Below are positions 22,581 through 34,431 of a stretch of DNA of 64,000 nucleotides, in pieces. A program made the translations under genes and the position numbers. The notes beneath the pieces are model-generated. The model was not told where the DNA came from. It made no database searches and saw nothing but the letters and a program-made list of their open reading frames with translations. Position 1 is the stretch's first letter. Every line of letters starts with the position of its first letter. The stretch comes from Histoplasma ohiense (Eukaryota; Ascomycota; Eurotiomycetes; Onygenales; Ajellomycetaceae). The stretch covers positions 1,116,001 through 1,180,000 of the forward strand of contig JAEVHH010000007.1 in NCBI GenBank assembly GCA_017607445.1, written 5' to 3'.

Positions 22581-24534
22581 AGATTAAGGAGGCAAGAGGA
22601 AGGGAAGCAAGAACAAATTTCCTTTTTTTTTTTTTTTTCCTGTTCTTCTTTTGCTAGCAGAATATTTGGGTTTTAGGCAAAGGGCTCAGGCACATAAATA
22701 CTATGTACTCTTCTAAACAATGACTTTGGCGTACTCCACAAACAGATACACCCCCAGTTGAATAAACCCGTCTTTCTACCCCGTGGCTTTTCCATCCCAT
22801 CATCTGTCCAATTCAATCACCACATCCGTACCTCGATGCAACATTTTCACACACTCCCCCACCAATCTCCTGCTCCTCTCTCTTTCTCTTGGAGTCTCTT
22901 CTTAGCTATCATACCTCCACAAATCTCCCTTTTAATCACTCCTTGTCCTTCCAGCTTCTGCTCACGCTTCTACTACTCTATAGTCGGGCTCTCATTCTTT
23001 TTTTATTTTTTATTTTTTTTTCGGAAATTGGGTGGGTGGTGGGCTGTGGTGTTTGAAACCGGAGGGCAGCGTGTTTTTTTCCCACTACATCGTACTAACT
23101 TACTCTGCCACTCGACAGCAATTTTTTTAACAGTGCCAGGTGGCCGGGGAGCGGGGTTGTTCCGCTGTTTGTCCCTTTCTTTTTCCTAGTTTTCTTGATG
23201 CTTACTTTCTTCTGCCCTGTCTTTTTTTTTTTTTTTTTTTTTTTAAACAAACAATTATTGTCTACTTTTGTGGGTCTGTCACGGTTGCTTGGTAGAACTT
23301 TTAACCTCGTAAAAGATTGAATGGTACCTCGCCATCTCACCTCTCAGGGTCAATATCGTCCGTGTCTGCTGGGAATCTATATGAGCTGCTCCTCTTCCCT
23401 TCCTGCTCATGCATCTTCATCTTCTCAAAAATTTTCTCTCTGTTTTACTTTATTCCCTCTTGCTCTTCCTCCTTGCTTATTCCTCTCTCCTCCTCTTAGC
23501 CTGTCACATTGCACGGACCGTTAATCTCACTGTCCGCTTGCATCCCATATTCTTCAGTCCATCTCATGTCTACTCTTCACATCTCCTTCATGGTCTCTGG
23601 AGACCATGAGAGCATGAGACCATGTAAATCTAGGATTGCATTCTACACATCATATAGAGGGATACATTGCCGTATCTCGCTACTACTCAGTCAGAAGTCA
23701 GGCTTAGTGGAAGGATGCCTTGAACATGCCTTGAAAACAATCGAGATATACTATGCCAACCTACTTGCTCACATGTCACATACACAAGAGTAGGGTCTGC
23801 TTCTACATATGACAAACCTTGCTTTTCAACCAATCCCCCTTTCTTCAACGGTTGATTTTGATATATGCCTCTTTCCATTGCACCTGCATTTATTTGCACA
23901 CAACACAACTTCTCATCAGACAATCTTTCATCAGTATCGGCTTCCCCTCTTTGTTGCTCCTTATCGCGATCCTGAGATCTGAGATCTGAGATCTGTCCGC
24001 TCTATTCCTTGGTTTAACACCCTGCCATACTGCTTGAGAATTTGTTCTCTTTCGTTGTTACACACAGGGTTAGAGTATAGAGGTAACATATAACCTGAAT
24101 ATCAGGACGACTTGATTTTGCCTACGGAACCTCGCAATGTAGCGTCGCCTGGCTCGCTTACTAGAAGAAGAACGTATACTAGGTAGATTAACTGGTCTGA
24201 GGGTATAGCAATGTGTCTTTCAGGGAACCTTTCAGGTGGATGATCGAGGTGATTTGCACATAGCTTGTGCGGACTGTGTTCCAAAGTACCAAACCATAAC
24301 CCTCATCGACAACACTTCCATTCCCGTGAAATAATGTATAAATACACGAAAAACAAAGGAAAGGGAAAACAAAACAGGGAGAGCTTGGAATAGGGGAATA
24401 GAACTGATCTGTATCCACTCCAAGGGAAGTCACATGCCCCACCGTCCAACAACATCGGTACATGCATCCCCTCGCATTGATAATGTATCAGTGTTGAGAT
24501 GAACCATTGTCTTTCCAACAGGGCTGCTCAAGAA
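22581..24534. other. Gene-poor, pyrimidine-rich region
   Basis: Downstream of NOT3. The plus strand is strongly T/C-rich to about 23600, with T runs at 22623-22639 and 23222-23244. Apparent open frames here are Phe/Leu/Ser artefacts of T/C-rich DNA. CTGAGAT is tandemly repeated three times at 23972-23994. No gene is supported. Confidence 0.5.
23972..23994. repeat. CTGAGAT tandem repeat
   Basis: Three copies of CTGAGAT plus a partial copy in a row. The repeat contains overlapping AGATCT palindromes. Confidence 0.8.
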
Positions 24535-24839
24535 TCAGCGGAGTGTCAAGTCCATGTTTTTCTGGTTGAACTGTTTGAACTGAGGGTGGTCAATTAGCCT
24601 GCTCATACGGATGTACAGGTTCTCACTGCCATCAGAATAAGCTTGTGTTGGTATTTCATGGTACTTGTCCATGGAGATCGGCTGGAAAAAGGGTGCTCCA
24701 TTGTCATCTTCTAGGCTGAGATTGGAGAGCCCTGTCCCGAGAAAGTCAAGGTCTTCATCCGTCAAGTAGATATGGTCAATCTGGTTCTTCAGGATGGCCA
24801 GCCTGGTGACAATGAATGGGCTTCCATCCTCGGGGAGCT
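24535..24839 (-). pseudogene. Coding-like fragment, unknown
   Basis: A minus-strand frame reads ...RLAILKNQIDHIYLTDEDLD and continues to ...QFNQKNMDLTLR before a stop. It is open from a plausible acceptor (TTAG at about 24840) and has protein-like composition (Asp/Glu helices, no low complexity). I found no matching upstream exon or start. It may be a remnant of a larger gene or one exon of a lineage-specific gene. Family not recognised. Confidence 0.3.
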
Positions 24840-27800
24840 AATTTGTTTTGCTCGTCCTGTAGGTCCATGTAGTTGACAACGCTAAGTATAGGTCGATCGT
24901 GTCCTTTTTGTTGCTTGGTTTATGTGTCTTTTGTTGTCATGCCTTTCTCCTTTCTCAAGGGCGCCCCATTTATTCAAGTTGCTCGGCGGTGGTCCTATGA
25001 CGGATAAGTCGATTATAGGGATGTTGGTTCTTTATCGGATCATCTTTCTTTTGTCCACCGTTTGCTTTGATACTTTCTTCTTTGTGAGGGGAAGGGTCTG
25101 TTATCCAACCGTGAGGCTGGTATACGCCTACTAGCATGTATATGAGGCGAGCAAGTAGAGGGAAATTGGAGCGAGACTAAAACAAGGAGTAGGGAGAAGG
25201 GAGAATACAGTTCGTTCACTTTTCTCTCAGACGTAGCGCTACACCTGCGAAACCACATTGTCTGGACACTTGCCTTATTTCACAGGGATGTATGTATATA
25301 CGAATCTCTCTGTCAGTATTCCTATGATATCCTCCCTCGACACTAATACTCGCTTATCGTCTCACCCGGATCAGCAGCCTTGCGAGGTTTAAATCCTGCG
25401 GGGTTTTGTTTCCGTTTGGGTTGGTTGCTCAAGGAATCCATCGTCCTCTATCGCCGCTAACATCATTATCCATGGCGATAGTGCACATCTTACCGAAGTT
25501 CAGCCTCGTCTGCCCAGGGCAAAGTATATAGAGTACCTGTCCATGAATATGTATATTGAACTTCATATACATGAGATAACAGGCATTATATCCCGTCTAT
25601 AGCCGCATAAGGGTGTGTGAGCATATATATCAGAAAGGTCTCGACGGAGGCATAGAAGTAGGGTACATACATAGATGTGTACAGCGTGACGACCGCTATT
25701 GGAAAATCCGGTATGTCTTGTACCTTTTACCCCAGACTCTTGACACTTGAGTACTGGAATACCTATATGTAACTACCAGTGCATATGGATATCCGTGTGC
25801 AACATATTGGTAGCTCTGTGGTTACGCTTATCTGTCAAGTTAAGTCGTTGGTGTAGAAGGAGGTTAGGATCTGAGCAGAGAGAATGGAAATGAGGCAGCC
25901 GCGGCTGTGCGACGCTTCATTAATTAATATTTTTTCTATAGGTAACCTGCGGTTATATTCGTGGTGGTCAGCTTCACTTTTGCTTTGTGTCTTCAGGGAA
26001 CGACAGCCTCCGGCGACTGAATGGGAGGAGACAAGGAAGCCTCAGGGAACGCTTTGAGTACTATAATTCTCCAGTCATCATGGTGGTAGAGGGTTGGATG
26101 CAACAGCTCAGTTGAGGGCATCCTAGCAAGACTTAGTAAAGTTGAATCATCGCCGTTAAGGTTTGATGGATGCGCTGCCTATGTGCTGTCAAAGTATAAG
26201 ATGCATATCGGAGGTTTTGAGAGCTATCTACAAATAGTAGGCGAACGATGACAGCAGATTTCAAAGCGAAAATGCTGGAGACATCTACGTGTCTTCATAG
26301 CTATCACAAAAATTTTAAGTATCTTACATGTCCAGGAAGGAAGGAAAAAGTAGAGGCTGTAGCCTAGTGTTAGTCTTACTGCAGACCGTCTTAAGAGGGT
26401 ATAATTATAAGTGTTCACATTCATCGGGTTCGTGGGACAAGTTCATTAGTAGCTTCATTGTTGTAGATCAGCAACTCTGGTCTAAGTCAGGTACTCTGGT
26501 AATTCAAACGGCATGACCTGTTTTTAAGAGCAGGGTACCGATACGCCTATCTAGGCAGATTAGCATAGATATAGTAATTATTTATTCGGCTTGCTGTTGG
26601 CCATATCAAGTATACTCCCCTTTCCCTCCAATACCCTTCTGCGACACTCACCAGCAATGAAGGGAAGACATATTCTTGTTTCATAGTGAACTACAGAGTT
26701 CAAATGGGAGATGAACATCTGGGAGGTCCCAGCTGGAAGGATCCGCATCAGCATACAAACATAGTACAATTTTGGATTACTCCGAAACTCCCCCCAAGAG
26801 AATGAAACAGAGAGTGTGAATCGCACATGCAGGCCATCTGTAAGGTACGGGCACTCCTCAGGCCGGAATCGAATAACTTGGACACAACCCACTCGGACGA
26901 AAATTCTCAGTAGGTGGTTCGGTTCTCATGAAGAGCGTGGAGGAAATTAAGGTACCGTTCCTATCAATTGATATCCCGGATTTCAAGGTGCATGCAAGAC
27001 TCACGGAGGGGCCGCGTGTTTCAAGAAATCGCATCATACGTAGTAAGTGTGTGCGTGTGTATGCGAGCGTTCTCCGGAGAGACAGTTGTATGCATAACAA
27101 CTACAACTACGTAGTTGTGTACGTACATATGCCCAGCACGGTGTCATTGAATATTGACACCGCAGCAATTATCCACGACGGAATGGAGTTGAAGCCTGAG
27201 GCTTGAACACCTCAGGGACGGCATGGTAAGATTAGCTAGTGGGGTAATACCCCAACGCCTCACTTTTGCCAGGAGAGCAAATGGATGTGTTTTGGTAAAG
27301 CCAGTTAGAAGACGCAGGAAAACGGGCAGCCGTACCATGCTAGTTGTTTGCCTTCTCCTGGTGGATGTTGTTGTTCTGAGTGTTGTTGTTCGACGTGAGG
27401 CTGTGGAGTTGCTGCTGAGGGCGCTAAGCCCAAACAGGGGCTCGATGACTAAGCTGCGGCTACCCAACCCTCTTCTTTCTCCCCAAAGATCCAACCAACA
27501 ACATCCCACCACATCCAACCAATCCTGCAACAAACCTGGCAATTTCTGCCCTTCCAGCATATCCAACCAGTCTCACGGCGCCACGACTGCTGGGTGCCAC
27601 ACTTCAGGCTGCTGGTGCTGTCAGCACTGAGCTCTGGGGACTACCCAGCTTGGGGCTGGTGACAGGACCACCACCCGCTACTTCAGGAACCGACCACGCT
27701 CTTCCTCTCAGGCGCCTCCGAACCTCAACAGTAAATGATGTTTCATTCTGCTCCAAAGTACCTGAAACAATCTGCGAGAATGAGACCTGACCCCTTGCAT

Positions 27801-29097
27801 TTCCAATGTCGTCATTATACACTCCTTTTTTTCCCCGGAAGAGGAGCCAATTGGCCAGGGTTTCCATCCACTCAAAACGGTCCAGAGTATACACCTACTC
27901 TATGGCGGGAGAACGGTCAAGACAGCCATTGCGTGTGGGCCGCCTAACAATCCAGCCTAATATTGGTGGAAAAGGCTTCTAGATATCTACCAGGTTCCTC
28001 TTGGCACTAATTCGAACATTTTTCGGCCCGTTCCGAGCACCCGATCGCTTTTTTTTTAACCAAAACCCGGATCCTCGCTTTTCTTAATATCTGGGGAAAA
28101 AGAAAAAAATGAGGCGAGTGGACAGGGCTCTCACTTCAATGTGGGACAAAAAATAGCAAAGAGAACATTGACACTCTCCTGCTGCCCTCTTTTCTCCCAT
28201 ATTCCCTACTTGGCATGAATGGTGTGCTACGCTTACCTAGTTATTATTATTATTGTTATTATTATTGTTATTATTGTTTTCTTTGTGGATAATAATGCTG
28301 CGCAGTATGAGCTGCAGGAATGTATGTTCTGGCACCCACTTTGGCGACCCAACTGGGCATTCGTCAGGTAAGATGGTCTTGACCGCCGCTTGGGCTGGTG
28401 GCCTTTTACCATTGGGCATTACAGAAAGCTTTCTCTCTCCTCTTGCTTATTTTCTTTTCTTTCTCAAATCAAAAACTCTGCTTCCTACGTCAATGGATAC
28501 GTTAAAAAGTCCAATCCAAGGGGCAGTGTTTCGAATATCTTCCACGTGGAGGGTTGTTTTGAAGCACCGAGTCCAAGTGGCAGTCGATGTACTTGTCCTG
28601 CGTCATCGTTAATTGCTTTGTCTTCTCAGACCAGTCCCCCGCGAGGACTTTTCGGTGTGCACGGTTCAGATTGCTCGCATCACTTTTTCTCTCTATAGTA
28701 CCAGGTTCAGAATTTGACCCCCCAGTGATTGGTGGTTTGGTTCCAGCTTCGATCATCAGGGTCCTGGTCTCCATCCCAATGTCACGTGTTGAGCAATACG
28801 AGGCATAGGTTTGAGCCCTACCTGGAACCGTGATGTATGCTCCGTGGCAGGCATACTTGCAGCATCGGAAAAGATATATATACATCCACTGGGGTTGTCA
28901 TCTCATCCCTTGTGTTCAAGTTAGTTTCAACAACAACTTAATTCTATATCATATACACATACACACGCATTCTCCATCTTCGTTTTTCCCTCCCCCCTTA
29001 CTCACCTACCTCTCACAAAGCCAAACAACCACCTCCTATCCATAAACAAAGTCATTGCTTAGAATCTTGCATTCTTCTCAAAGCTACAACAGCTGCC
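24840..29097. other. Long gene-poor region upstream of the C2H2 gene
   Basis: About 4.3 kb without a supported gene. Composition varies: AT-rich at 25500-26550, (TTA/TTG)n repeats at 28241-28279, C/T-rich just before 29097. A minus-strand frame at 26578-26892 reads protein-like (VGCVQVIRFRPEECPYLTDG) but has no recognisable family. A 16-bp perfect palindrome lies at 27103-27118. Much of this may be an extended promoter or long 5' leader of the zinc-finger gene. Confidence 0.4.
28241..28279. repeat. (TTA/TTG)n trinucleotide repeat
   Basis: Thirteen imperfect TTA/TTG units. On the other strand it would read poly-Asn, but no gene supports that. Confidence 0.85.
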
Positions 29098-29911
29098 ATG
29101 GCTCATACACGCAAATACCAACAGCCCCATAGCAATTCCGTGAGTCGCGAGTTGCCTGTAACAGACTACCAAAACCCATATCTGACCCAAGTCGTAACCG
29201 CCCAGTATCACACGCCTCATACACAATACCCAATATCTACCTCTATCGCACCGGCCATGACCTACTCCTCGTCAACGGATAGCAACAGTTCCACGAGGAC
29301 GGCATCAAGCATGGTCTCTACGAGCAGCGGGCACCAACAACACCCTGCATATTACAGCATCCATCACCCCACGACATCGGCAGGTTTCACAGACCCAATG
29401 TATCAACAACAACGGCAAGCTTCCGTTAGCTCAACAGCTAGCCCAGAGTATGTAATGGTCACTGAGGAGCCCGCGACAACACCGTCAAAGTCATCAAGAG
29501 GCGCAGGGGTAGAAAGGTATGCTCGACGTCCCTCCCCTGGATCTTATTAAAATGGAGCAAATACACATAAAACACAACTCTACATACGTACCGCCTCAAA
29601 ATACAGTGAACGGCAACACTGACAAGTTATCTCCCTCACACTACAGGTCCGGCAGTAGATACGTCTGCATGTACCCGCGCTGCGAGAGCAGTTTCAGCCG
29701 CTCCGCAGATCTCAGCCGCCACTACCCCACCGTCCACTTCCCGGACTCTGTCAGACTCAACTGCCCAAAGCCCAAATGCTCGCGAAAAGGTGAACAGGGC
29801 TTCACGCGCCAGGACCATCTCAACGAGCACCTGCGCCAGTACCACAAGGAGCCCGTCGCCAAGCGGAGATCTTCCAAGTCTTCCGCGCAGCAACCAGAAA
29901 CACATCGCTAG
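29098..29911 (+). CDS. C2H2 zinc-finger protein, probable transcription factor
   Basis: Exons 29098-29516 and 29647-29911 give 227 residues. The first ~140 residues are low-complexity (Gln, Ser, Thr, Tyr, Pro), like an activation or disordered region. Two C2H2 fingers follow at ~147-170 and ~178-206: CMYPRCESSFSRSADLSRHY with the last His four residues on, then CPKPKCSRKGEQGFTRQDHL ending HLRQYH. Both use C-x4-C and H-x4-H spacing. A basic tail (KRRSSKSS) could be a nuclear signal. Splicing (GTATGC...CTACAG) is needed to join the halves; unspliced frames stop at 29550. A very long gene-free upstream region suggests elaborate regulation. Target genes unknown. Confidence 0.85.
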
Positions 29912-30460
29912 ATGGCCTCCTTTGCCCGCCTCTTCTTTTTCTTTTCCTTTCCAATACTCGATCTATAAGGATGACCACGAATATCCATCCCACCATATTC
30001 CCACTAATACGCGCTAATATTACCTTTTTCCACGTCCCTTTCCAACACTATTATATATATTTCTCCACCATTTTGCCTAGTATCGAGCTGGTTCTCGAAG
30101 ACCTACAAATGATGGGGAAAAGGACAGTTGGTGGTTAAATAAGACGGCAACGCTCAATTCCCTTTTCTGAGGGATGATACTTTAGTACTCGTCACTGTCA
30201 GCTGCGCTGGTTTGCGTCTTCCCCCAGGCCCCCTCTTGTTTTGCGTGTTTCATTCTCTTCTCGTCATTTTTATTCTTGCCTATTATTATTGCCGTACTTA
30301 ATCTTGGCCTTTTTCTATCCATTTCTATCTACTTTCCTTTGATCTTTACAGATTTCCTTTCCCCATGCTTTACACAGCGAGCATCAGATTGGAAACGGTG
30401 TTTATCTACCTCTTGGAGAGGAAAGGTTCTATTATCCATTTCTACGCAGCATTTTTCTTC

Positions 30461-30484
30461 TATATATATATATATATATATACA
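30461..30484. repeat. (AT)n microsatellite
   Basis: About twelve TA units in a row. Confidence 0.9.
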
Positions 30485-30682
30485 TACTGTGTGTACAGAA
30501 TGCGCCATTTTTGTTTTGTCATCTTTGTTTGTTTATGTATGATTAGTCTTGATTATTCAGTGTTTATATAAATTTTTATTTCAATTTTTCTTTTCATTTT
30601 TCATTTTTCCTCTATCGTTTCTGCGTTTCTTGCATCAATTTCTTTCCTTTATTTTACGCTCGTTTCTCTCTCTTTCTCTCTC

Positions 30683-30709
30683 TTTTTTTTTTTTTTTTTT
30701 TTTTTTTTT
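30683..30709. repeat. Long poly-T run
   Basis: About 27 consecutive T after a CTCTCT tract; likely a source of assembly length error. Confidence 0.9.
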
Positions 30710-31525
30710 GTAATTATACGTTACCTTTGCGTACACATTTGCTGTCTACTGTTTTGAATATTTTTGTTTGCATCACTCTTCGGTTTACTGGACCTGCTTC
30801 TGGTATTTTGCCTGTTATCTTTTATTTTACCTCTTCCAATGCAGAATGTTACAGAAGCTTTCTAGATAATTGAGACAACTGTTCCAGTGCTCCTTGTAAG
30901 CCTGCTGCATGTGCATTGGCAGCTTAGGTGTGATCAGGCCCGAGAGTCAATGTCGAGAGCATTTCTCATCTGCTTCATAGTGTGGAAATGTTCGCCCTTC
31001 ATACGGAGTATGTACATGTACATGTACATTGATGTGAGATGTTAAATAAGTGTGACAAGAGGATTTAATGGCGTTGTCTAGCTTTATATGCACGGACTGT
31101 TGCATGATTCAAGAGTGAAAGGATGGGGATTGCTTACTGTTTACAATTTATACGGCAACATGTACGAATATTATATAACAGTGAGCGAGTGAGTAGCTTA
31201 TTAACCCCTTAAAACGGGGTTGAAATAGCCATCTCTCTCTCTCTCTCCTTTTTATAAAAAAAGTTATCACACTCAAAAAAATGCAGCCAAACTTGGGTAG
31301 GGTGTAAAGTAAACAAGTCCTGACAAAAAGAGAAAAAGAAAAAAAAAAGAACAAAAGAACAAAACAAGGATTCAACCCCTTTTCCTTTCCCCTCCCCCTT
31401 CGATCAATAATAACATCCATGGATAACTTCCCGCAACCTCCCTCCCCCCTTCCCCCTCCCCTCCAAAAAAAAAAAAAAAAAAACAAAAACAAAAACCAAG
31501 GACACCCCCTTCACTAGCCACACCC

Positions 31526-32239
31526 TCACTTAACCTCCCAAAACCCCCCAAAACACTCCCCCAGCACCCTTCCCTTCTCATCAAAAACCACTCCCTCTCC
31601 CTTCAGCAGCCCCGTCTTCTCCGTGGCATAATCGCCCCCATTGCCCCACTTGCCCTTGTAGCCGCCCACGGTGCGATCCGACGCCAGGACGCGGTGGCAC
31701 GGCACGGCGGGCGCAAAGGGGTTTGTGCGCATGGCGTTGCCGATGGCACGCGGAGACGAGGAGAGGTGCGCGGCCAGGGCGGCGTAGGTGGTCCAGCGGC
31801 CGCGGGGGACGGAGAGGAGGGTGCGGTAGACTTTTCGTTGGTGGGGGGTTAGGGAGGGGTAGGTTGAGAGGGTCTTGAGTGTTTGGGTGAGGGTGGGGTC
31901 GGGGTGAGCGGGGGGCAGAGGGGCGATGGTGCTTTTCTTTATGTTGGAAGGGGTTTTTGAAGGGAGGGAGAGCTTGGTTTGGGTAAGGGTTTGTTTAGGG
32001 GTTTTTTTGGGGTTTGTGCTAGGCGATGTCGAATATCTTGCGTTGGAGGCGCGAGAGGCGCGCTTTCTGCTAGAGATCGTAGAAGTGCTAGAGATGCTAG
32101 AGCGCATAGAGGCTGTCATCTTGATTGCGCTTTGTGATTTGAGCGCAATAGAGATAGTGTTTGGGATGTTGTTTCTTTGTCGTTTAATAAATGCTGTTAA
32201 GGTAATCTCCGTCCTCATGCATACATTTATCATAAACAT
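31526..32239 (-). CDS. MGMT-family DNA alkyltransferase
   Basis: A suicide enzyme that moves alkyl groups from O6-alkylguanine to its own Cys. The 237-codon frame ends with the domain VYRTLLSVPRGRWTTYAALA (~137-156), the Arg-finger region SSPRAIGNAMRTNPFAP and the active site PCHRV with Cys ~181, then GGYKGKWG. Because Cys is present (not Trp as in alkyltransferase-like Atl1), it should be catalytic. The N-terminal ~105 residues are Ser/Thr/Lys-rich and unconserved. The true start may be the Met at 32119, which removes 40 poorly structured residues. There is no N-terminal methyltransferase-like subdomain, so it is a short, bacterial Ada/Ogt C-domain type. Confidence 0.88.
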   Translation of the reverse strand: MFMINVCMRTEITLTAFIKRQRNNIPNTISIALKSQSAIKMTASMRSSISSTSTISSRKRASRASNARYSTSPSTNPKKTPKQTLTQTKLSLPSKTPSNIKKSTIAPLPPAHPDPTLTQTLKTLSTYPSLTPHQRKVYRTLLSVPRGRWTTYAALAAHLSSSPRAIGNAMRTNPFAPAVPCHRVLASDRTVGGYKGKWGNGGDYATEKTGLLKGEGVVFDEKGRVLGECFGGFWEVK

Positions 32240-33994
32240 ATAACCCAGGGTTGATATAAGTAAGCTCCTTTGGGCTCAACTGATAGCTCGAGAGGCAGTG
32301 CTGATACTTTAAAAAGGGCCTGATGAAACGTATTAGCGTAAACTGTTTTAAAAAGAGAGCGCTTCAATCCAGTACTGGTACTATACTCTTCGTATATAAT
32401 CCTGACGTCTCTTCCCTTGAGAAAATGTCTCGTCGTCCTTGTCTCTGCCTCTCGTGGGATAATTGACGCGATCTATATATCGACATGGATGACTCAGATA
32501 TTACGAGGCAGGGCCTGCAGCCAATCACAGACAGTGTGCACCTGTGTTTCTGCACCCAATATAGCCAATCAGAGTGCTCTCGGCAATAGGTTTCTCCGTC
32601 CCGATAGTCAACCCCCTGAAGGCAAGTATTCGAGATACAACGACACACCAACGAGTGTGCGTGAAAGGGGTGAAAGGAGTGCCATGTCCGATCCCCCTAT
32701 CTTCACCATGGAGGGGGTCTAGACATATGTGTCCAAACCATCTCTTCGGGGCATTCCTTCGAAGCTGCTATCACCATCAAACTCTGCGGGCAACTTGGTA
32801 TCGGGCCCGTCTTTTACTCTGTCGCAGGCGCTGGTTTCTGTTATGGCTTTCTGTTGCCCGTACTGGCATTTTCAAGCATTGGATAACTCTATTGTGGAGG
32901 TACTGTCTTTGTGATGGACTCGACAGACGATCTTGATGTGCCTCCTACCTCCTGAATGCTGGTTCCATGAGCCAGGCAGACAAACCAACGTTGGGAATTT
33001 TGGCTGGAGCGGGTCCACAGTCGGTGACCCTCCACCCTGCCCCTCCCCGCCCAACCCCGTGCACCGGCCGAAATGCCGATAAAATTTCAATTAGACAACT
33101 ACGACATAGAAAAACTAATAAAAGCTGGGGCTCGATACCTAATTTGGTCACCAAACTTTACGCATCAGAACCCCAAACTAGCCATTATCATTATTTTTCT
33201 TTCTTTCTTCTCTTTTCTTCTTTTTGGATGGTTTGGGTGGGAGGGGAAATCTCAGGGAAGGAGAGATGCCAAGGTAAGAACCCACTTACTACTTCTAAAT
33301 TACTCTATGGTTAACCATCTTATCAGGTTGAAAGAGCAGTCCCCAAAATGAAAGAAAGAAAGACGAAGAAGAGTTTCAGAGGATAGCCGAACGAAGGGGG
33401 TTGAGCCAGCAGCCTTGCTGTCACATGAAGACGCATGAAATTATCAATAAAGATCTTCAGTGAAGAACAATTGCAAAATTTCTTGCTTGAGAGATTCGCA
33501 ATTCTCTCTTTGTCCTCTTTTCCTTTTCTTCTTGTGTTTTCAGAAAATCCATCAATCCTACGTTGTTTTACACATCTTTTCAGTTATTTTATGTGACGCT
33601 GGATCCTTTGGTCAGATGAGTGAACTACTCATCTCTTCTCTATCTGAATGGATTAATCGAGACGTGCATTATACCAGGTTGCATTCCGCTTAAAGAGTTC
33701 GCCTCTATATTGTTTAGAGGGTGAGTAATATCAATTGGAGGGGTAGTTGTTGGGCATAAATACGTTGCCTGGGCCACCCCGCTGCACGTGTAGTATATTC
33801 ATCCATGAGAGCGTGTTTCTCCCACAATCGAAGATCAACCGTCCCGCAGAAATCACTACAACCTTCGTTGCATTTTTCAATAATACAATTTTTTCTTGTC
33901 ACTGCTCTCCTCTCCTGATACACCTTCACTCCTCCCGAACACCATGTTTCGTACTCCGATACTCAGTTACCCCCTTAAAGCTATTTAATGGTGG
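32240..33994. other. Gene-poor region
   Basis: No supported gene over 1.7 kb. Short open frames overlap on both strands. The frame at 33073-33351 begins with a protein-like stretch (MPIKFQLDNYDIEKLIKAGA) but then turns into a T-rich, Phe-only run and stops, so I do not call it. Confidence 0.4.
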
Positions 33995-34321
33995 TTCAGT
34001 GAGGACATCTACAAAAACAGCCCCGCAAAACGAAATCAAGCAGAGAGGGCGATTAAAAAATTCTACGAGACAAACAAAGAGAGTATGGAACAACGCGGGG
34101 TTACCGAAGCGATTATCAAGTGGGTAGCCCTTGTAGAATCTTACGGATGAAACTTACTTACGCTTCCTAGAGGACCGAAACACAATGACCACCGGAATCC
34201 AGATCCCCAGGGCGACCACTGGACGGTAGAGATGGTTACCGAAAGCGGCGAATTTGTGACAAAAAGATATGTGTATCCTGAAGCTGAAGGAGATGACGAA
34301 ATGGAGGAAGATAAGAAATGA
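33995..34321 (+). CDS. Possible small protein, 5' end unresolved
   Basis: Two coding-like blocks join across a 51-bp intron at 34120-34170 (GTGGGT...CCTAG). The frame then reads SEDIYKNSPAKRNQAERAI, on through VTEAIIKGPKHNDHRNPDPQ, and ends EGDDEMEEDKK. Composition is protein-like and charged. An ATG at 33943 lies in the same frame but a TAA intervenes at about 33987, so an upstream intron or another start is required; none is convincing. Could be a small mitochondrial-type protein or a remnant. Family not recognised. Confidence 0.35.
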
Positions 34322-34431
34322 TGGGTGATTTGCTATTTGTTTACGGGCAGCACATGTATGTATACATGGTTTACGAACGACTACAGGGTTTCGTATTTTA
34401 TCACCACCATTTCAATATCTCTTAATTCTAG

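Larger units (their letters stand above)
29912..31525. other. Convergent, T-rich gene-free region
   Basis: Between the C2H2 gene (+) and the alkyltransferase gene (-). Very T-rich on the plus strand at 30240-30720, with an (AT)n run at 30461-30484 and a ~27-base T run at 30683-30709. An 18-bp palindrome TGTACATGTACATGTACA lies at 31011-31028. A-rich homopolymers occur at 31340-31500. No gene. Confidence 0.5.

Noticed and set aside
22758..23793. Chain of plus-strand frames suggesting a membrane protein
   Set aside because: Hydrophobicity arises from poly-T and T/C-rich DNA; no conserved words and no consistent splice phases.
31011..31028. 18-bp palindrome TGTACATGTACATGTACA
   Set aside because: It is a simple tandem of TGTACA/CATGTA in AT-rich DNA; palindromy follows from the repeat and there is no nearby promoter.
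32260..32345. Sequence near 32270 resembling a tRNA (GGGCTCAACTGATAGCTCGAGAG)
   Set aside because: No T-loop GGTTCRA box or acceptor pairing could be found.
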